The position numbers and the translations under genes were made by a program. From Limnoglobus roseus (lineage in GTDB: Bacteria; Planctomycetota; Planctomycetia; Gemmatales; Gemmataceae), in assembly GCF_008254045.1 (NCBI RefSeq), contig NZ_CP042425.1, positions 2,480,001-2,544,000 of the forward strand: 64,000 nucleotides of DNA. Reading direction: 5' to 3'. Positions 9,955 to 18,632 of the stretch are shown in pieces (within the stretch, counting starts at the first letter, position 1; every line of letters starts with the position of its first letter). The notes beneath the pieces are model-generated. The model did not search any database. It was given only the letters and a program-made list of their open reading frames with translations, and had not been told where the DNA came from.

Positions 9955-9981
9955 TGTCGATTCTCCCCTTCGCCGAACGAC
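9955..9981 (+). promoter_or_regulatory. Candidate ECF42 promoter before the first DGPF gene
   Basis: TGTCGA (9955-9960), a 17-nt spacer and CGAC (9978-9981) lie 35 nt before the ATG at 10017. ECF42 target promoters are described with TGTCGA at -35 and CGA/TC at -10, so sequence, spacing and position all fit. No such site is seen before the sigma gene itself. Confidence 0.65.
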
Positions 9982-10016
9982 TACCTGGCAGAAGCCCCTT
10001 CCCGCGGAGAGAAGCG

Positions 10017-10370
10017 ATGAAGTACATGCTGTTGATCTACACCAATGAATCCGATTATGCCGAGGGTGAGCGGGCCGCGTGCATGACCGAGTCGGTGGAC
10101 CTGTGCCACCATTTGAAGGCCCGGGGGCAATACCTGGCGGCGTCGCCGTTGCAGTCGGTCTCGCTAGCCACGAGCGTCCGGGTTCGCGATGGAAAACGGC
10201 TCGTCACCGATGGACCATTCGCCGAAACTCGCGAGCAACTCGGCGGCTATTTCCTCATCGACGCCGAGAACCTCGACTCCGCCATCGAGATCGCCGGCCG
10301 CATCCCGGGTGCCCGCAAAGGCACGGTCGAAATCCGGCCGATCGAAGTACTTCACACCCTACCGTCATAA
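10017..10370 (+). CDS. DGPF-domain (YCII-related) protein
   Basis: A 117-residue protein of the YCII-related family. The family signature DGPFAETREQLGGYFLID is present, preceded by KYMLLIYTNE and followed by the usual EIAGRIPGARKGTVEIRPI segment. The biochemical role of DGPF proteins is not established; they are the standard partners of ECF42 sigma factors. GGAGAG lies 5-6 nt before the ATG. It is the first gene after the candidate ECF42 promoter at 9955 and is probably co-transcribed with the three genes that follow at short distances. Confidence 0.9.
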   Translation: MKYMLLIYTNESDYAEGERAACMTESVDLCHHLKARGQYLAASPLQSVSLATSVRVRDGKRLVTDGPFAETREQLGGYFLIDAENLDSAIEIAGRIPGARKGTVEIRPIEVLHTLPS

Positions 10371-10390
10371 CCCGAACTGGAGGCGAACCC

Positions 10391-10834
10391 GTGATCGTGA
10401 GCAACCCGGTTTACGAGCGGCCTACCGCGACTGCCGCACCCCTCGCGCCCCCGTCGTCGAAAGCCGCGATCTGGACCGGCCGTGTATTGAGCGCCCTGCC
10501 CGCCTTGTTCCTGCTGATGGATGGCGGGATGAAACTGGCGAAGCCGGACTTCGTCGTCAAGGCGACCACGGAACTCGGCTACTCGGAAGCCGTAATCGTG
10601 CCGCTGGGCATCGTGTTGACCCTCGCGACGATTCTGTACCTGATCCCGCGAACGGCCGTCCTCGGGGCGATCCTGCTGACCGGCTACCTCGGCGGTGCGG
10701 TGGACGTTCACGTCCGGGTCGGCCACGGGGCGTTCGAGATTCTGTTCCCGGTCGTCTTCGGCATCTTCCTCTGGCTCGGCCTCTACCTGCGTGACGCGCG
10801 GGTGCGGTCGCTGGTGCCGCTGCGGTCGGTGTAA
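10391..10834 (+). CDS. DoxX-like small membrane protein
   Basis: A 147-residue protein with four predicted membrane segments: WTGRVLSALPALFLLMDGGM, VIVPLGIVLTLATILYLI, AVLGAILLTGYLGGAVDVHV and ILFPVVFGIFLWLGLYLR. The pattern, including GGAVDVHVRVGH, matches the DoxX-like family. The start is GTG 10391 with GGAGGC 6-7 nt upstream. DoxX-like proteins often accompany DGPF proteins in ECF42 clusters; their activity is unknown. It sits 20 nt after the first DGPF gene. Confidence 0.85.
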   Translation: MIVSNPVYERPTATAAPLAPPSSKAAIWTGRVLSALPALFLLMDGGMKLAKPDFVVKATTELGYSEAVIVPLGIVLTLATILYLIPRTAVLGAILLTGYLGGAVDVHVRVGHGAFEILFPVVFGIFLWLGLYLRDARVRSLVPLRSV

Positions 10835-10868
10835 TTCTTCCCTCAACATTCCCAACCCGGAGAGTCCG

Positions 10869-11300
10869 ATGAAAGTTATGGTGATCGTGAAGGCGTGCAA
10901 GGGTTCCGAAACCGGCGAGATGCCGAGCCAACAACTGCTCACCGAGATGGGCAACTACAACGAGCAACTCGTGAAGGCCGGGATCATGCTCGCCGGCGAG
11001 GGGCTGCACCCGAGTTCGAAGGGGAAGCGCGTCCGCTTCTCCGGCACCAACCGCACCGTGATTGACGGCCCGTTCGCCGAGACGAACGAACTCATCGCCG
11101 GCTACTGGATGTGGCAGGTGAAGTCGATGGCCGAGGCCGTCGAGTGGGTGAAGAAGTGCCCGAACCCGATGATGGAAGATTCCGAAATCGAACTCCGCCA
11201 GGTGTTCGACCCGGCCGACTTCGGCGAGGCGTTCACGCCGGAACTCCGCGAGCAAGAGGAGCGCATCCTCGCGGCGGCCGAGAAGAACAAGAAGGCGTAA
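10869..11300 (+). CDS. Second DGPF-domain (YCII-related) protein
   Basis: A 143-residue paralogue of the DGPF gene at 10017. It has MVIVKACKGSETGE, the motif VIDGPFAETNELIAGYWMW and the conserved AVEWVKKCPNPM helix, plus a longer charged C-terminus (ELREQEERILAAAEKNKKA). GGAGAG precedes the ATG. It belongs to the same run of genes driven from the ECF42 module. Function of the family unknown. Confidence 0.9.
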   Translation: MKVMVIVKACKGSETGEMPSQQLLTEMGNYNEQLVKAGIMLAGEGLHPSSKGKRVRFSGTNRTVIDGPFAETNELIAGYWMWQVKSMAEAVEWVKKCPNPMMEDSEIELRQVFDPADFGEAFTPELREQEERILAAAEKNKKA

Positions 11301-11326
11301 TACTCCACCCAAATTCTGAGGTTCCG

Positions 11327-11737
11327 ATGGCGACCAAGATTTTCCTCACCCTGCCGGTTCGCGACCTGCCCGCGTCGAAGGCGTTCTTCACGGCCCTCGG
11401 CTACCGGTTCAACAACCAGTTCAGCGACGACACGACCGCGTGCCTGGTTATCAGCGACGACATCTACGCGATGCTGGGGACGCACGAGAAGTTCCGCCAG
11501 TTCTCGCCGCACCCCATCTGCGACGCGACGAAGTACAAGGAAGTGCTCATCACCTTGAGTTGCGAGAGCCGGGCGCACGTGGACGAACTGGCCGACAAGG
11601 CCGTGGCCGCCGGGGCCACGGTGTTCGAGGAGCCGTCGGACTACGGCTTCATGTACGCCCGCAGTTTCCTGGACCTCGACGGCCACGGGTGGAACATGAT
11701 GTACATGGACCCGTCGCACGTGCAGCCGGAGTCGTGA
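11327..11737 (+). CDS. VOC-family (glyoxalase/extradiol dioxygenase fold) protein
   Basis: A 136-residue single VOC-fold protein: [20 protein letters not shown] at the start and [16 protein letters not shown] at the end. This is the PhnB-like group of VOC proteins common beside DGPF genes. Candidate metal ligands are few, so it may be a binding protein and not an enzyme. GAGG lies 6 nt upstream of the ATG. It is 26 nt after the second DGPF gene and closes the ECF42 module. Confidence 0.87.
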   Translation: MATKIFLTLPVRDLPASKAFFTALGYRFNNQFSDDTTACLVISDDIYAMLGTHEKFRQFSPHPICDATKYKEVLITLSCESRAHVDELADKAVAAGATVFEEPSDYGFMYARSFLDLDGHGWNMMYMDPSHVQPES

Positions 11738-11813
11738 CGGAAGCGCCCTTCCACTGGGGCCGGCCGCGGCATACGTTAGCGCATCATCCCCGCCGCCTCC
11801 CCGGGCCGTTGCC

Positions 11814-13301
11814 ATGAAGTACACCCTCTCTCTCGACGAAGGCACGACCAGCGCACGGGCCATCGTCTTCAACGACGAAGGCTCCGTCGTCGCCGTCGCC
11901 CAGAAAGAATTCGAACAGCACTTCCCGAAGCCCGGCTGGGTGGAACACGACGCGGACGAAATCTGGGCCGCCCAGATCGGCGTGGCTGTGGAAGCCCTCA
12001 GCCGGGCACGCATCGCCGCGAAGGACGTGGCCGCCGTCGGCATCGCCAACCAGCGCGAGACGACCGTCATCTGGGACCGCACTACCGGCACGCCGATCGG
12101 CCCGGCCATCGTCTGGCAGGACCGCCGCACCGCCGGCCTGTGCGACCGTCTCCGGGCCGACGGGCACGAAGCCCTGATTCAACAGCGGACCGGCCTGCTC
12201 ATCGACGCCTACTTCTCCGGAAGCAAAGTCGCCTGGATGCTCGACAACGTCCCCGGCGCACGGGCGAAGGCCGAGGCCGGGCAGCTCGCGTTCGGCACTA
12301 TCGACTCGTGGCTCGCGTGGAAGCTCACTGGCGGCAAACTCCACGTCACGGATATCAGCAACGCCTCGCGGACGATGCTGTTCAACATCCACACCGGCTG
12401 CTGGGACGACGACTTGTTGAAGCTGCTGAACGTGCCGCCGTCGCTGCTGCCGGAGGTGCGGGCGTCGAGCGAAGTTTACGGCGACATCACCGCTGGCGGA
12501 TTGGCCGGGGTGCCGTTAGCCGGGATCGCGGGCGACCAGCAGGCGGCCCTCTTCGGCCAGATGTGCTTCGAGCCGGGGCTGACGAAGAACACCTACGGCA
12601 CCGGCTGCTTCATGCTCCAGAACACCGGCCCGACGGCGGTCGCGTCCCGTAACCGGCTCCTCACAACCGTCGGCTGGAAGATTGGCGACGTGACGAGCTA
12701 CGCGATGGAAGGGGCGGTCTTCGTCGGCGGGGCCGTGGTGCAGTGGCTTCGCGACGGGCTGAAGATCATCCGCAGTGCCGAGGAGGTCAACGCCTTGGCG
12801 GCGACGGTGCCGGACAACGGCGGCTTGTACATCGTCCCGGCGTTCACCGGCCTGGGTGCCCCGCACTGGGACCCTTACGCCCGCGGCACGATCGTCGGCA
12901 TCACCCGCGGCACGACGGCCGGCCACCTCGCGCGGGCGGCCCTGGAGTCGATCGCGTTCCAGTCGGCCGAACTCCTCACCGCCATGCGGGCCGACGCCGG
13001 GCAACCGCCGGTCGAGATGCGCGTGGACGGCGGGGCGTGCCGCAGCGACTTGCTCATGCAGTGCCAGGCCGACTTACTCGGCATCCCGGTCGCCCGGCCG
13101 GAGGTGACGGAAACGACGGCCCTCGGCGCGGCCTACCTCGCGGGGTTGGCCGTCGGCGTGTGGAAGACGACCGGCGAACTCGCGAAGCAGTACCGCGTCG
13201 AACGCCGCTTCGAGCCACAGGTTCCGGCCGACCGTGTGGCGGCGATGGCGGCCGAGTGGTCGAAGGCGGTCGAACGCGCAAAGAACTGGGCGACGCCGTG
13301 A
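11814..13301 (+). CDS. glpK: Glycerol kinase
   Basis: A 495-residue FGGY-family kinase, the normal length. It phosphorylates glycerol to glycerol 3-phosphate with ATP. The phosphate-binding start is [14 protein letters not shown], the substrate region has [11 protein letters not shown] and WQDRRT, and the nucleotide side has [21 protein letters not shown] and [13 protein letters not shown]. Its TGA overlaps the GTG start of glpD by 4 nt (GTGA), so the two are translationally coupled. Glycerol would enter through the aquaglyceroporin encoded convergently at 14739-15476. Confidence 0.97.
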   Translation: MKYTLSLDEGTTSARAIVFNDEGSVVAVAQKEFEQHFPKPGWVEHDADEIWAAQIGVAVEALSRARIAAKDVAAVGIANQRETTVIWDRTTGTPIGPAIVWQDRRTAGLCDRLRADGHEALIQQRTGLLIDAYFSGSKVAWMLDNVPGARAKAEAGQLAFGTIDSWLAWKLTGGKLHVTDISNASRTMLFNIHTGCWDDDLLKLLNVPPSLLPEVRASSEVYGDITAGGLAGVPLAGIAGDQQAALFGQMCFEPGLTKNTYGTGCFMLQNTGPTAVASRNRLLTTVGWKIGDVTSYAMEGAVFVGGAVVQWLRDGLKIIRSAEEVNALAATVPDNGGLYIVPAFTGLGAPHWDPYARGTIVGITRGTTAGHLARAALESIAFQSAELLTAMRADAGQPPVEMRVDGGACRSDLLMQCQADLLGIPVARPEVTETTALGAAYLAGLAVGVWKTTGELAKQYRVERRFEPQVPADRVAAMAAEWSKAVERAKNWATP

Positions 13302-14785
13302 CGCGGGCGGAATCGCTGGCGCGGGCTAGCGCGCAACCGTGGGACATCGTCGTCATCGGCGGCGGGGCAACCGGGGCGGGCGTGGCGGTCGATGCCGCCA
13401 CCCGCGGTTACTCGGTGCTACTCCTCGAACAGCACGACTTCGGCAAGGGCACGTCGAGCCGCAGTACGAAGCTCGTCCACGGCGGCGTCCGCTATCTCGA
13501 ACGCGGCGACGTCCGCCTCGTGACCGAAGCCCTCCGCGAACGATCCCGCCTGCTGGCGAACGCCCCGCACCTCGTCCGCGTGCAGCCGTTCATTGTGCCG
13601 GCTTATCGTTGGTGGGACGCCCCGTACTTCTTCGCCGGGCTGTCGCTATACGACCTACTTGCCGGGCGGTCGCCGTTCGGCCGGTCGAAGTACCTCAATC
13701 GCCGCGAAGTCCTGCGGCAACTGCCGACGATCCGCGCCGAGGGGCTTCGCGGCGGCATCCTCTACTACGACGGGCAGTTCGACGACGCGCGACTACTCAT
13801 CGACCTGATTCAAACAGCCGTGAAGAACGGCGCGACCTGCCTCAACTACGCCCGCATAGTGCGGTTGCTGCACGATGGCGACCGCGTGACCGGCGTGGCG
13901 TTCACCGACGCCGAGACGGGAACCACGGCTGAAGTGTCGGCCCGCGTCGTGGTCAACGCGACCGGCGCGTTCTGCGATTCCATCCGCACCCTCGCCGACC
14001 CCGCCGCCCGGCCGATGGTGACGCCGAGCCAGGGGGCGCACCTTGTTTTTGATCGCTCGTTCCTGCCGGGCAACGCGGCAATGGTGGTGCCGAAGACGCC
14101 GGACGGCCGCGTGCTGTTCGCGATCCCGTGGCATGGCCGCACGCTCGTCGGCACGACCGACGTACCGGTGCCGACAACCGAACTCGAACCGCGGGCGACC
14201 GAGGCGGAGATCGACTTCATCCTCGAAACGGCCGGCCGCTACCTGGCGAAGACGCCGACGCGGGCGGACGTGTTGAGCGTCTTCGCTGGGATTCGCCCGT
14301 TGGTGAAGGCCGACGGTGGTACGAACACGGCGGCCCTGTCTCGCGATCACACCATCCGCACCGAGGCCGGCCTGTTGACCGTCACCGGCGGCAAGTGGAC
14401 GACGTATCGCAACATGGCCGAGGACGCCGTGAACCGGGCCGCCGAGTTGGCCGGCCTGCCGCCGAAGCCGTGCCGCACGGCGAACCTTCGCATCACCGGC
14501 CCGATTGCTTCGGGGTCAGTCGTGCCGCTTCACCCACAATTGCCGTACACCGAAGCCGATATCGTGCGAGCCGTGCGGCACGAGATGGCCCGCACGGTGG
14601 AAGACGTGCTCTCCCGGCGGCTGCGGGCACTGATCCTCGACGCTGACGCTGCCGTCGAGATGGCCCCGCGCGTGGCGGCGTTGATGGCCGCGGAACTCGG
14701 CCGGGATGCTGCGTGGGAAGCGGAACAGGTGCGGGCCTTCACCGCCCTGGCGCGGGGATACCAGTTGCGTCGTGAATCAGCTTGA
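13298..14785 (+). CDS. glpD: FAD-dependent glycerol-3-phosphate dehydrogenase
   Basis: A 495-residue GlpD-type enzyme that oxidises glycerol 3-phosphate to dihydroxyacetone phosphate and passes electrons to quinones at the membrane. The FAD-binding start is [51 protein letters not shown] and [15 protein letters not shown] are family motifs. Translation starts at GTG 13298, overlapping glpK by 4 nt. Its last 47 nt overlap the 3' end of the convergent glpF gene. Confidence 0.96.
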   Translation: MTRAESLARASAQPWDIVVIGGGATGAGVAVDAATRGYSVLLLEQHDFGKGTSSRSTKLVHGGVRYLERGDVRLVTEALRERSRLLANAPHLVRVQPFIVPAYRWWDAPYFFAGLSLYDLLAGRSPFGRSKYLNRREVLRQLPTIRAEGLRGGILYYDGQFDDARLLIDLIQTAVKNGATCLNYARIVRLLHDGDRVTGVAFTDAETGTTAEVSARVVVNATGAFCDSIRTLADPAARPMVTPSQGAHLVFDRSFLPGNAAMVVPKTPDGRVLFAIPWHGRTLVGTTDVPVPTTELEPRATEAEIDFILETAGRYLAKTPTRADVLSVFAGIRPLVKADGGTNTAALSRDHTIRTEAGLLTVTGGKWTTYRNMAEDAVNRAAELAGLPPKPCRTANLRITGPIASGSVVPLHPQLPYTEADIVRAVRHEMARTVEDVLSRRLRALILDADAAVEMAPRVAALMAAELGRDAAWEAEQVRAFTALARGYQLRRESA

Positions 14786-15476
14786 AGAGAACGGCCGCCG
14801 CCACGCCGCCGACGAACGGGCCGACGACGGGAATCCAGGCGTAACTCCAGTCCGACCCGCCCTTGCCGGCGATCGGCAGCACGGCGTGCGCGAGCCGCGG
14901 GCCGAGGTCGCGGGCCGGGTTGATCGCGTAGCCGGTTGTTCCCCCCAAGCTCAGACCGATGGCCCAGACCACGAGGCCGACGAACGGCGTTTCGAGCGAT
15001 CCCGCACTCGCCTTCGAAATCGCCGACGCGACGAGGACCAGCACGAACGTGCCGATGATTTCGCTGAGCAGGTTCGCCATCGGGTCGCGGATGGCCGGGG
15101 CGGTGCAGAAGACGCCGAGCTTCGCCGCCGGGTCGGACGTTTCCTTCCAGTGTGGTAGGTAGTGCAGCCAGACAAACACGGCCCCGCAGAACGCCCCGAG
15201 GAACTCGGCCGCGATCATGGCGAGGTGGTCCGCCGCGGTGCCGTTTCCTTGTACGAGGTCGGCGAGTGGGCCGACCGGGTTGAGTGCCCCCGGCGCGCCG
15301 AACGCCTTCGCGACAAAGATGCCGCACGTCACGGCGAACGCCCACCCCGTGGCGACGACGATCCAGCCGGCGTTATGCGATTTCGATTTCGCCAGCAGCA
15401 CGCCGGCCACGACGCCACCGCCGAGCAGGATCAGCACTGCGGTGCCGAGGAATTCGCCGAGGAAGAGGGCGGTCAC
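14739..15476 (-). CDS. glpF: MIP-family aquaglyceroporin
   Basis: A 245-residue membrane channel of the MIP family with six hydrophobic segments. The second half-helix motif is intact as INPARDLGPRL (N186-P187-A188), and the Asp after it is typical of glycerol facilitators. The first motif is unusual, LNPVGPLAD (N66-P67-V68 in place of NPA). The start is GTG 15476 with GGAG 8 nt upstream. It is convergent with glpD and overlaps it by 47 nt. Glycerol transport is inferred from the neighbouring glpK and glpD. Confidence 0.87.
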   Translation of the reverse strand: MTALFLGEFLGTAVLILLGGGVVAGVLLAKSKSHNAGWIVVATGWAFAVTCGIFVAKAFGAPGALNPVGPLADLVQGNGTAADHLAMIAAEFLGAFCGAVFVWLHYLPHWKETSDPAAKLGVFCTAPAIRDPMANLLSEIIGTFVLVLVASAISKASAGSLETPFVGLVVWAIGLSLGGTTGYAINPARDLGPRLAHAVLPIAGKGGSDWSYAWIPVVGPFVGGVAAAVLFKLIHDATGIPAPGR

Positions 15477-15513
15477 GATGGAAGCTCCGGGAGAGGGCAG
15501 GGTCTATTCGCTA

Positions 15514-16281
15514 TCACTTGGCCTTCGTCGCTGACACGATGGCCTTCCGGTCGCGGTCGATGCCAACCAGTCCGCCCGGCACCTTCGGATCGACCGCGAT
15601 TCCCTGGCCGGGGAACGGGCACGTCAGGGCTTCGACGAATTCCAACTCGCCGCCCTTCGCGGGCAACTTCAGCCGGTACAGCACCTTGAAGTGGTGGTGC
15701 GTGACGAGCAGCGTGTCGCCGTCCCAGAGGCCGCCGGACGCGCTCATCGCGTCCCAATCGTCGACGACGATCTTCGGGAACGTCCAGCGGTCGAGTTCCT
15801 TGAAGTGCTCGTCCATCTTGAGGAGGATGGTCTGCGGGTTGTCCTTGCCGTAATGAGCGAAGCAGCACCACCAGAACTGGTCGGCCGGCTCCCGCACGCA
15901 CCAGACGAGGCTGCCGGGCGGCTTCTCGAACGTGTGATGAACCTTCACGCTGTCGTCGGCCAGATCGTAGACGCGGATGTCGCTCGCCTCCGGCGTCGCG
16001 GGGTAGTTCGAGTGGGCGCAGTACACCTTGCCCTTCCAGACGAACGCGCTGTTGAGGTGCTTGGTGTCCTTCGTCGTGCCGGTACCCGCGAGTTTGCCAG
16101 TGGTGCGGTCGTACCGGGCAACGTGCGTGCTGGAAACCGCGTACAAGAACCTGTCGTCGGCCGCGGCCGCCTGATGGGCGTGTTCGGAGGCGGTTGTGGC
16201 GGCCGCCACCCAACCGGGCTTGAGCGGCAGCTTCGACGAACCGGCCGCCGCGAGGAAGAGGCTCAGGAATAGCACGGGCAT
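15514..16281 (-). CDS. Secreted protein of unknown function, possibly propeller-like
   Basis: A 255-residue protein with a short signal peptide (MPVLFLSLFLAAAGS). It contains repeating strands of propeller type (DDRFLYAVSSTHVARYDRTTG, then WKGKVYCAHSNYP, IRVYDLADDSVKVHHTF, LWDGDTLLVTHHHFKVLYRL), but I cannot assign a family. The ATG at 16281 is chosen because the signal peptide begins there. It lies 37 nt before glpF on the same strand and could share its transcript. Function unknown. Confidence 0.75.
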   Translation of the reverse strand: MPVLFLSLFLAAAGSSKLPLKPGWVAAATTASEHAHQAAAADDRFLYAVSSTHVARYDRTTGKLAGTGTTKDTKHLNSAFVWKGKVYCAHSNYPATPEASDIRVYDLADDSVKVHHTFEKPPGSLVWCVREPADQFWWCCFAHYGKDNPQTILLKMDEHFKELDRWTFPKIVVDDWDAMSASGGLWDGDTLLVTHHHFKVLYRLKLPAKGGELEFVEALTCPFPGQGIAVDPKVPGGLVGIDRDRKAIVSATKAK

Positions 16282-16469
16282 CGGCGAGTTCTCGGAGAGG
16301 GAGGATGCTACTGTACCCACTTTCGGGCCGCGGAACCACTCCCCGCGTTGGGCCGGACGGGGCCGTTCATTTCGCCCCGACCGCACATTCTCTCACCCGC
16401 CTTTCTCACGGCCGCGTCGCACGTCTGAAATCCCCCTCGCTGGTCGGTTTTCGAGCTACAATCCAACGA

Positions 16470-17228
16470 ATGAACCTGCTCATTACCGCCGGCAGTCCGC
16501 GGTCGCCCATCGACAAGGTGCGGTGCGTCGGCACGGTCTTCACCGGGCAGACCGGCGCACTCCTCGCCCGGGCGGCGTGGGGCCGCGGGCACACGGTCAC
16601 GCTGCTGACCTCTAACGCCGAACGCCTGCCGGAAGTGCCTGCCGATGCGGGGCTGTCCGAGCGGCGACTGATGCCGATCGTCTACAACACGTTCGACGAC
16701 CTGTCCGCCGTCATGCAGCAACAACTCCGCTCGAAGCCGATCGACGTGCTGATTCACACGGCCGCCGCCGCCGATTACCTCGTGGCCGGCTCATTCGCCC
16801 CCGAGTTGGGGACGTACTTCAACGTCCGCAACAAGGCGTGGGAAAGCCGCGAGAAGCCGACGATGATCGAACAGCCGACCGACCGCGCGAACTCCGGCGA
16901 GCCGGAATTGTGGGTGCGGCTCGTTCGGGCACCGCGGTTGGTGGACCGCCTCCGGGGGCCGTGGGGGTACAAGGGGCTGTTCGTCCGGTTCACCCTGGAA
17001 ACCGCCCGGAGCGACGCCGAACTCCGCGGCGCGGCCGAGTTCACGCGGAAGCAGTCGGAGGCCGACCTGATCGTGGCCGGCACGTTCGAGTCGATGGCCC
17101 ACTGGGTGTTAATGGGACCGGTGGACGGCCGGTACGAGCGGGTGCCGCGGCGGGAACTGGCGGACCGACTGATGCTCGTGGTCGAACACATGCGGCGGAC
17201 CAATCAAGGAAGTTGGCACGATGAGTAA
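16470..17228 (+). CDS. coaB: Phosphopantothenoylcysteine synthetase (separate CoaB)
   Basis: A 252-residue CoaB-domain protein. It ligates 4'-phosphopantothenate to cysteine in coenzyme A synthesis. LLITAGSPRSPIDKVRCVG is the family N-terminus, followed by FTGQTGALLARAAWGRGHTV, IHTAAAADYL, and Lys- and Asn-containing segments. In most bacteria CoaB is the C-terminal half of a CoaBC fusion; here it is a separate gene placed before coaC. The coding region runs 8 nt into coaC, so the pair is translationally coupled. Confidence 0.85.
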   Translation: MNLLITAGSPRSPIDKVRCVGTVFTGQTGALLARAAWGRGHTVTLLTSNAERLPEVPADAGLSERRLMPIVYNTFDDLSAVMQQQLRSKPIDVLIHTAAAADYLVAGSFAPELGTYFNVRNKAWESREKPTMIEQPTDRANSGEPELWVRLVRAPRLVDRLRGPWGYKGLFVRFTLETARSDAELRGAAEFTRKQSEADLIVAGTFESMAHWVLMGPVDGRYERVPRRELADRLMLVVEHMRRTNQGSWHDE

Positions 17229-17823
17229 CGTCCTCCTCGGCGTGACCGGCTCGGTCGCGGCGATCAAGACGCCGGACCTGGCGGCGGCGTTCGTGGCAAA
17301 GGGGCACGCGGTCAAGGTGGTGGCGACCGACGCGGCCGCGTATTTCTTCGACGTGGCCGCCGTACCGTGTCCGGTGGTCCGCGATTCCGACGAGTGGCCG
17401 AACGGCCGGTACGAGCGCGGCGACACGGTTCAGCACATCGAACTGCGGAAGTGGGCCGACGTGTTCGTGATCGCGCCGCTGGACGCGAACACGCTGGCGA
17501 AGCTGGCCGTCGGCCTGAGCGACAACTGCCTGACGTGCGTCTGGCGGGCATGGGACTCGGCGAAGCCGGTAGTGCTGGCCCCGGCGATGAACACGCTGAT
17601 GTGGCAGCACCCGTTCACGCGGCGGCACCTGCGGTCGATCGCCGCCGACTTTGGCGGCGGCCACATCCCCGGTCACTTCGACGAGGACGCGCTGATCCCG
17701 GTCATCAACGACCGCTGCAAGGGGCTGCGGGTGGCGGCCCCGGTGTCGAAGACCCTCGCGTGTGGCGACGTGGGCGTCGGCGCGATGGCCGGTGTGGATG
17801 AGATCGTGCGGCTGGTGGGGTAG
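17221..17823 (+). CDS. coaC: Phosphopantothenoylcysteine decarboxylase (separate CoaC)
   Basis: A 200-residue flavoprotein of the HFCD family. It decarboxylates phosphopantothenoylcysteine to phosphopantetheine. The FMN-binding start is LLGVTGSVAAIKT. The catalytic His is in QHIELRKWAD, the substrate motif is PAMNTLMWQHP, and the conserved Cys lies in ACGDVGVGAMA. All three key motifs are intact. Its ATG lies inside the coaB end (8-nt overlap). Confidence 0.93.
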   Translation: MSNVLLGVTGSVAAIKTPDLAAAFVAKGHAVKVVATDAAAYFFDVAAVPCPVVRDSDEWPNGRYERGDTVQHIELRKWADVFVIAPLDANTLAKLAVGLSDNCLTCVWRAWDSAKPVVLAPAMNTLMWQHPFTRRHLRSIAADFGGGHIPGHFDEDALIPVINDRCKGLRVAAPVSKTLACGDVGVGAMAGVDEIVRLVG

Positions 17824-17925
17824 CGGTTTCAGAAGGCCGACTTCGTGCCACATCTCAAGATCAGGATTGGATGGCCTAATCGCAATGAATTTCGAGCACA
17901 TTCCGATCCGTAGGCGAGAAATTTC

Positions 17926-17953
17926 TTGACCACGTTTTCGAGCCGTTGATACT
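17926..17953 (+). promoter_or_regulatory. Sigma-70-like promoter candidate
   Basis: TTGACC (17926-17931) and GATACT (17948-17953) are separated by 16 nt and lie about 50 nt before the secreted-protein gene at 18006. The alternative -10 TACTAT (17950) has an 18-nt spacer. The stretch is less GC-rich than its surroundings. Confidence 0.45.
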
Positions 17954-18005
17954 ATCCCGATCCGCCAATTGTGATAATCACTGGTTCCTCATGCGGAGGT
18001 TTACG

Positions 18006-18410
18006 ATGACTCGCTCACTAATCGTGACGTTCGTGTTGGCAGTCGCGTCCGTGTCGACTGTGGCAGCCAACGACAAGCCCGTCGCCCGGGCGCAAGACGC
18101 GCCAGCGTTCGAGGGCAAGTGGTCCGGCCCGTGGACGAATTCTCTGAACGAGAAAGGGGAAAGCAAGCTGGAACTGACGGAGACCGCGGACGGGACGTTG
18201 ACGGGCAGTTGGGACGGGTTCGAGGTGACCGGCCGGCGGGTGAACAAGACCACGTTCGAGATTCGGGGCCAGACGAAGACCCGGTCCTACCAGATGACGG
18301 GGACGGTCGCGAAGGGCGAACTGACGTTGAAGTACCTGGTGACCCGGTTGGGCGGGATGGACGGCTCTTACGATGGGAAGGCCACGTTGCAGCACAACCG
18401 CAGCCGGTAG
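18006..18410 (+). CDS. Small secreted protein of unknown function
   Basis: A 134-residue protein with a clear signal peptide (MTRSLIVTFVLAVASVSTVAAN). The mature part is beta-rich: FEGKWSGPWTNSLNEKGESK, LELTETADGTLTGSWDGFEV, YQMTGTVAKGELTLKYLV and GSYDGKATLQHN. This resembles small lipocalin-like or avidin-like barrels, but no family can be named with confidence. GGAGG lies 6 nt before ATG 18006, which fixes the start. A sigma-70-like promoter precedes it, so it is probably transcribed alone. Confidence 0.8.
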   Translation: MTRSLIVTFVLAVASVSTVAANDKPVARAQDAPAFEGKWSGPWTNSLNEKGESKLELTETADGTLTGSWDGFEVTGRRVNKTTFEIRGQTKTRSYQMTGTVAKGELTLKYLVTRLGGMDGSYDGKATLQHNRSR

Positions 18411-18607
18411 ACTGGACCCGGCGCGAAACCGGGCCGGCGGTGTACATAGTGATTCCGGGACGTGTATCCCTCCGGTGCCCGGCCAACCGGTGGGCTTGGG
18501 CGTTCGACCAACCCAGTCAGCCTCTGTTGCGGCCAACCCGGTCCAGGGGGGCACGACGACGATCACCAGATTGGACCCATGATCTTCGGTCGGTATGCCG
18601 TCTCGAT

Positions 18608-18631
18608 GCCCACCCGTCGCGACGGGTGGGC
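18608..18631. repeat. 24-nt perfect palindrome, also found at 38290
   Basis: GCCCACCCGTCG followed by its exact complement, with no loop. It sits 1 nt after the cca stop and between convergent genes. The same core occurs as a 30-nt palindrome at 38290-38319. Confidence 0.8.
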
Positions 18632-18632
18632 T

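Noticed and set aside
12743..13297. Extension of glpD upstream within the glpK gene
   Set aside because: The frame is open but overlaps glpK completely and is Arg/Gly-rich; GTG 13298 with the GTGA overlap gives the normal GlpD N-terminus.
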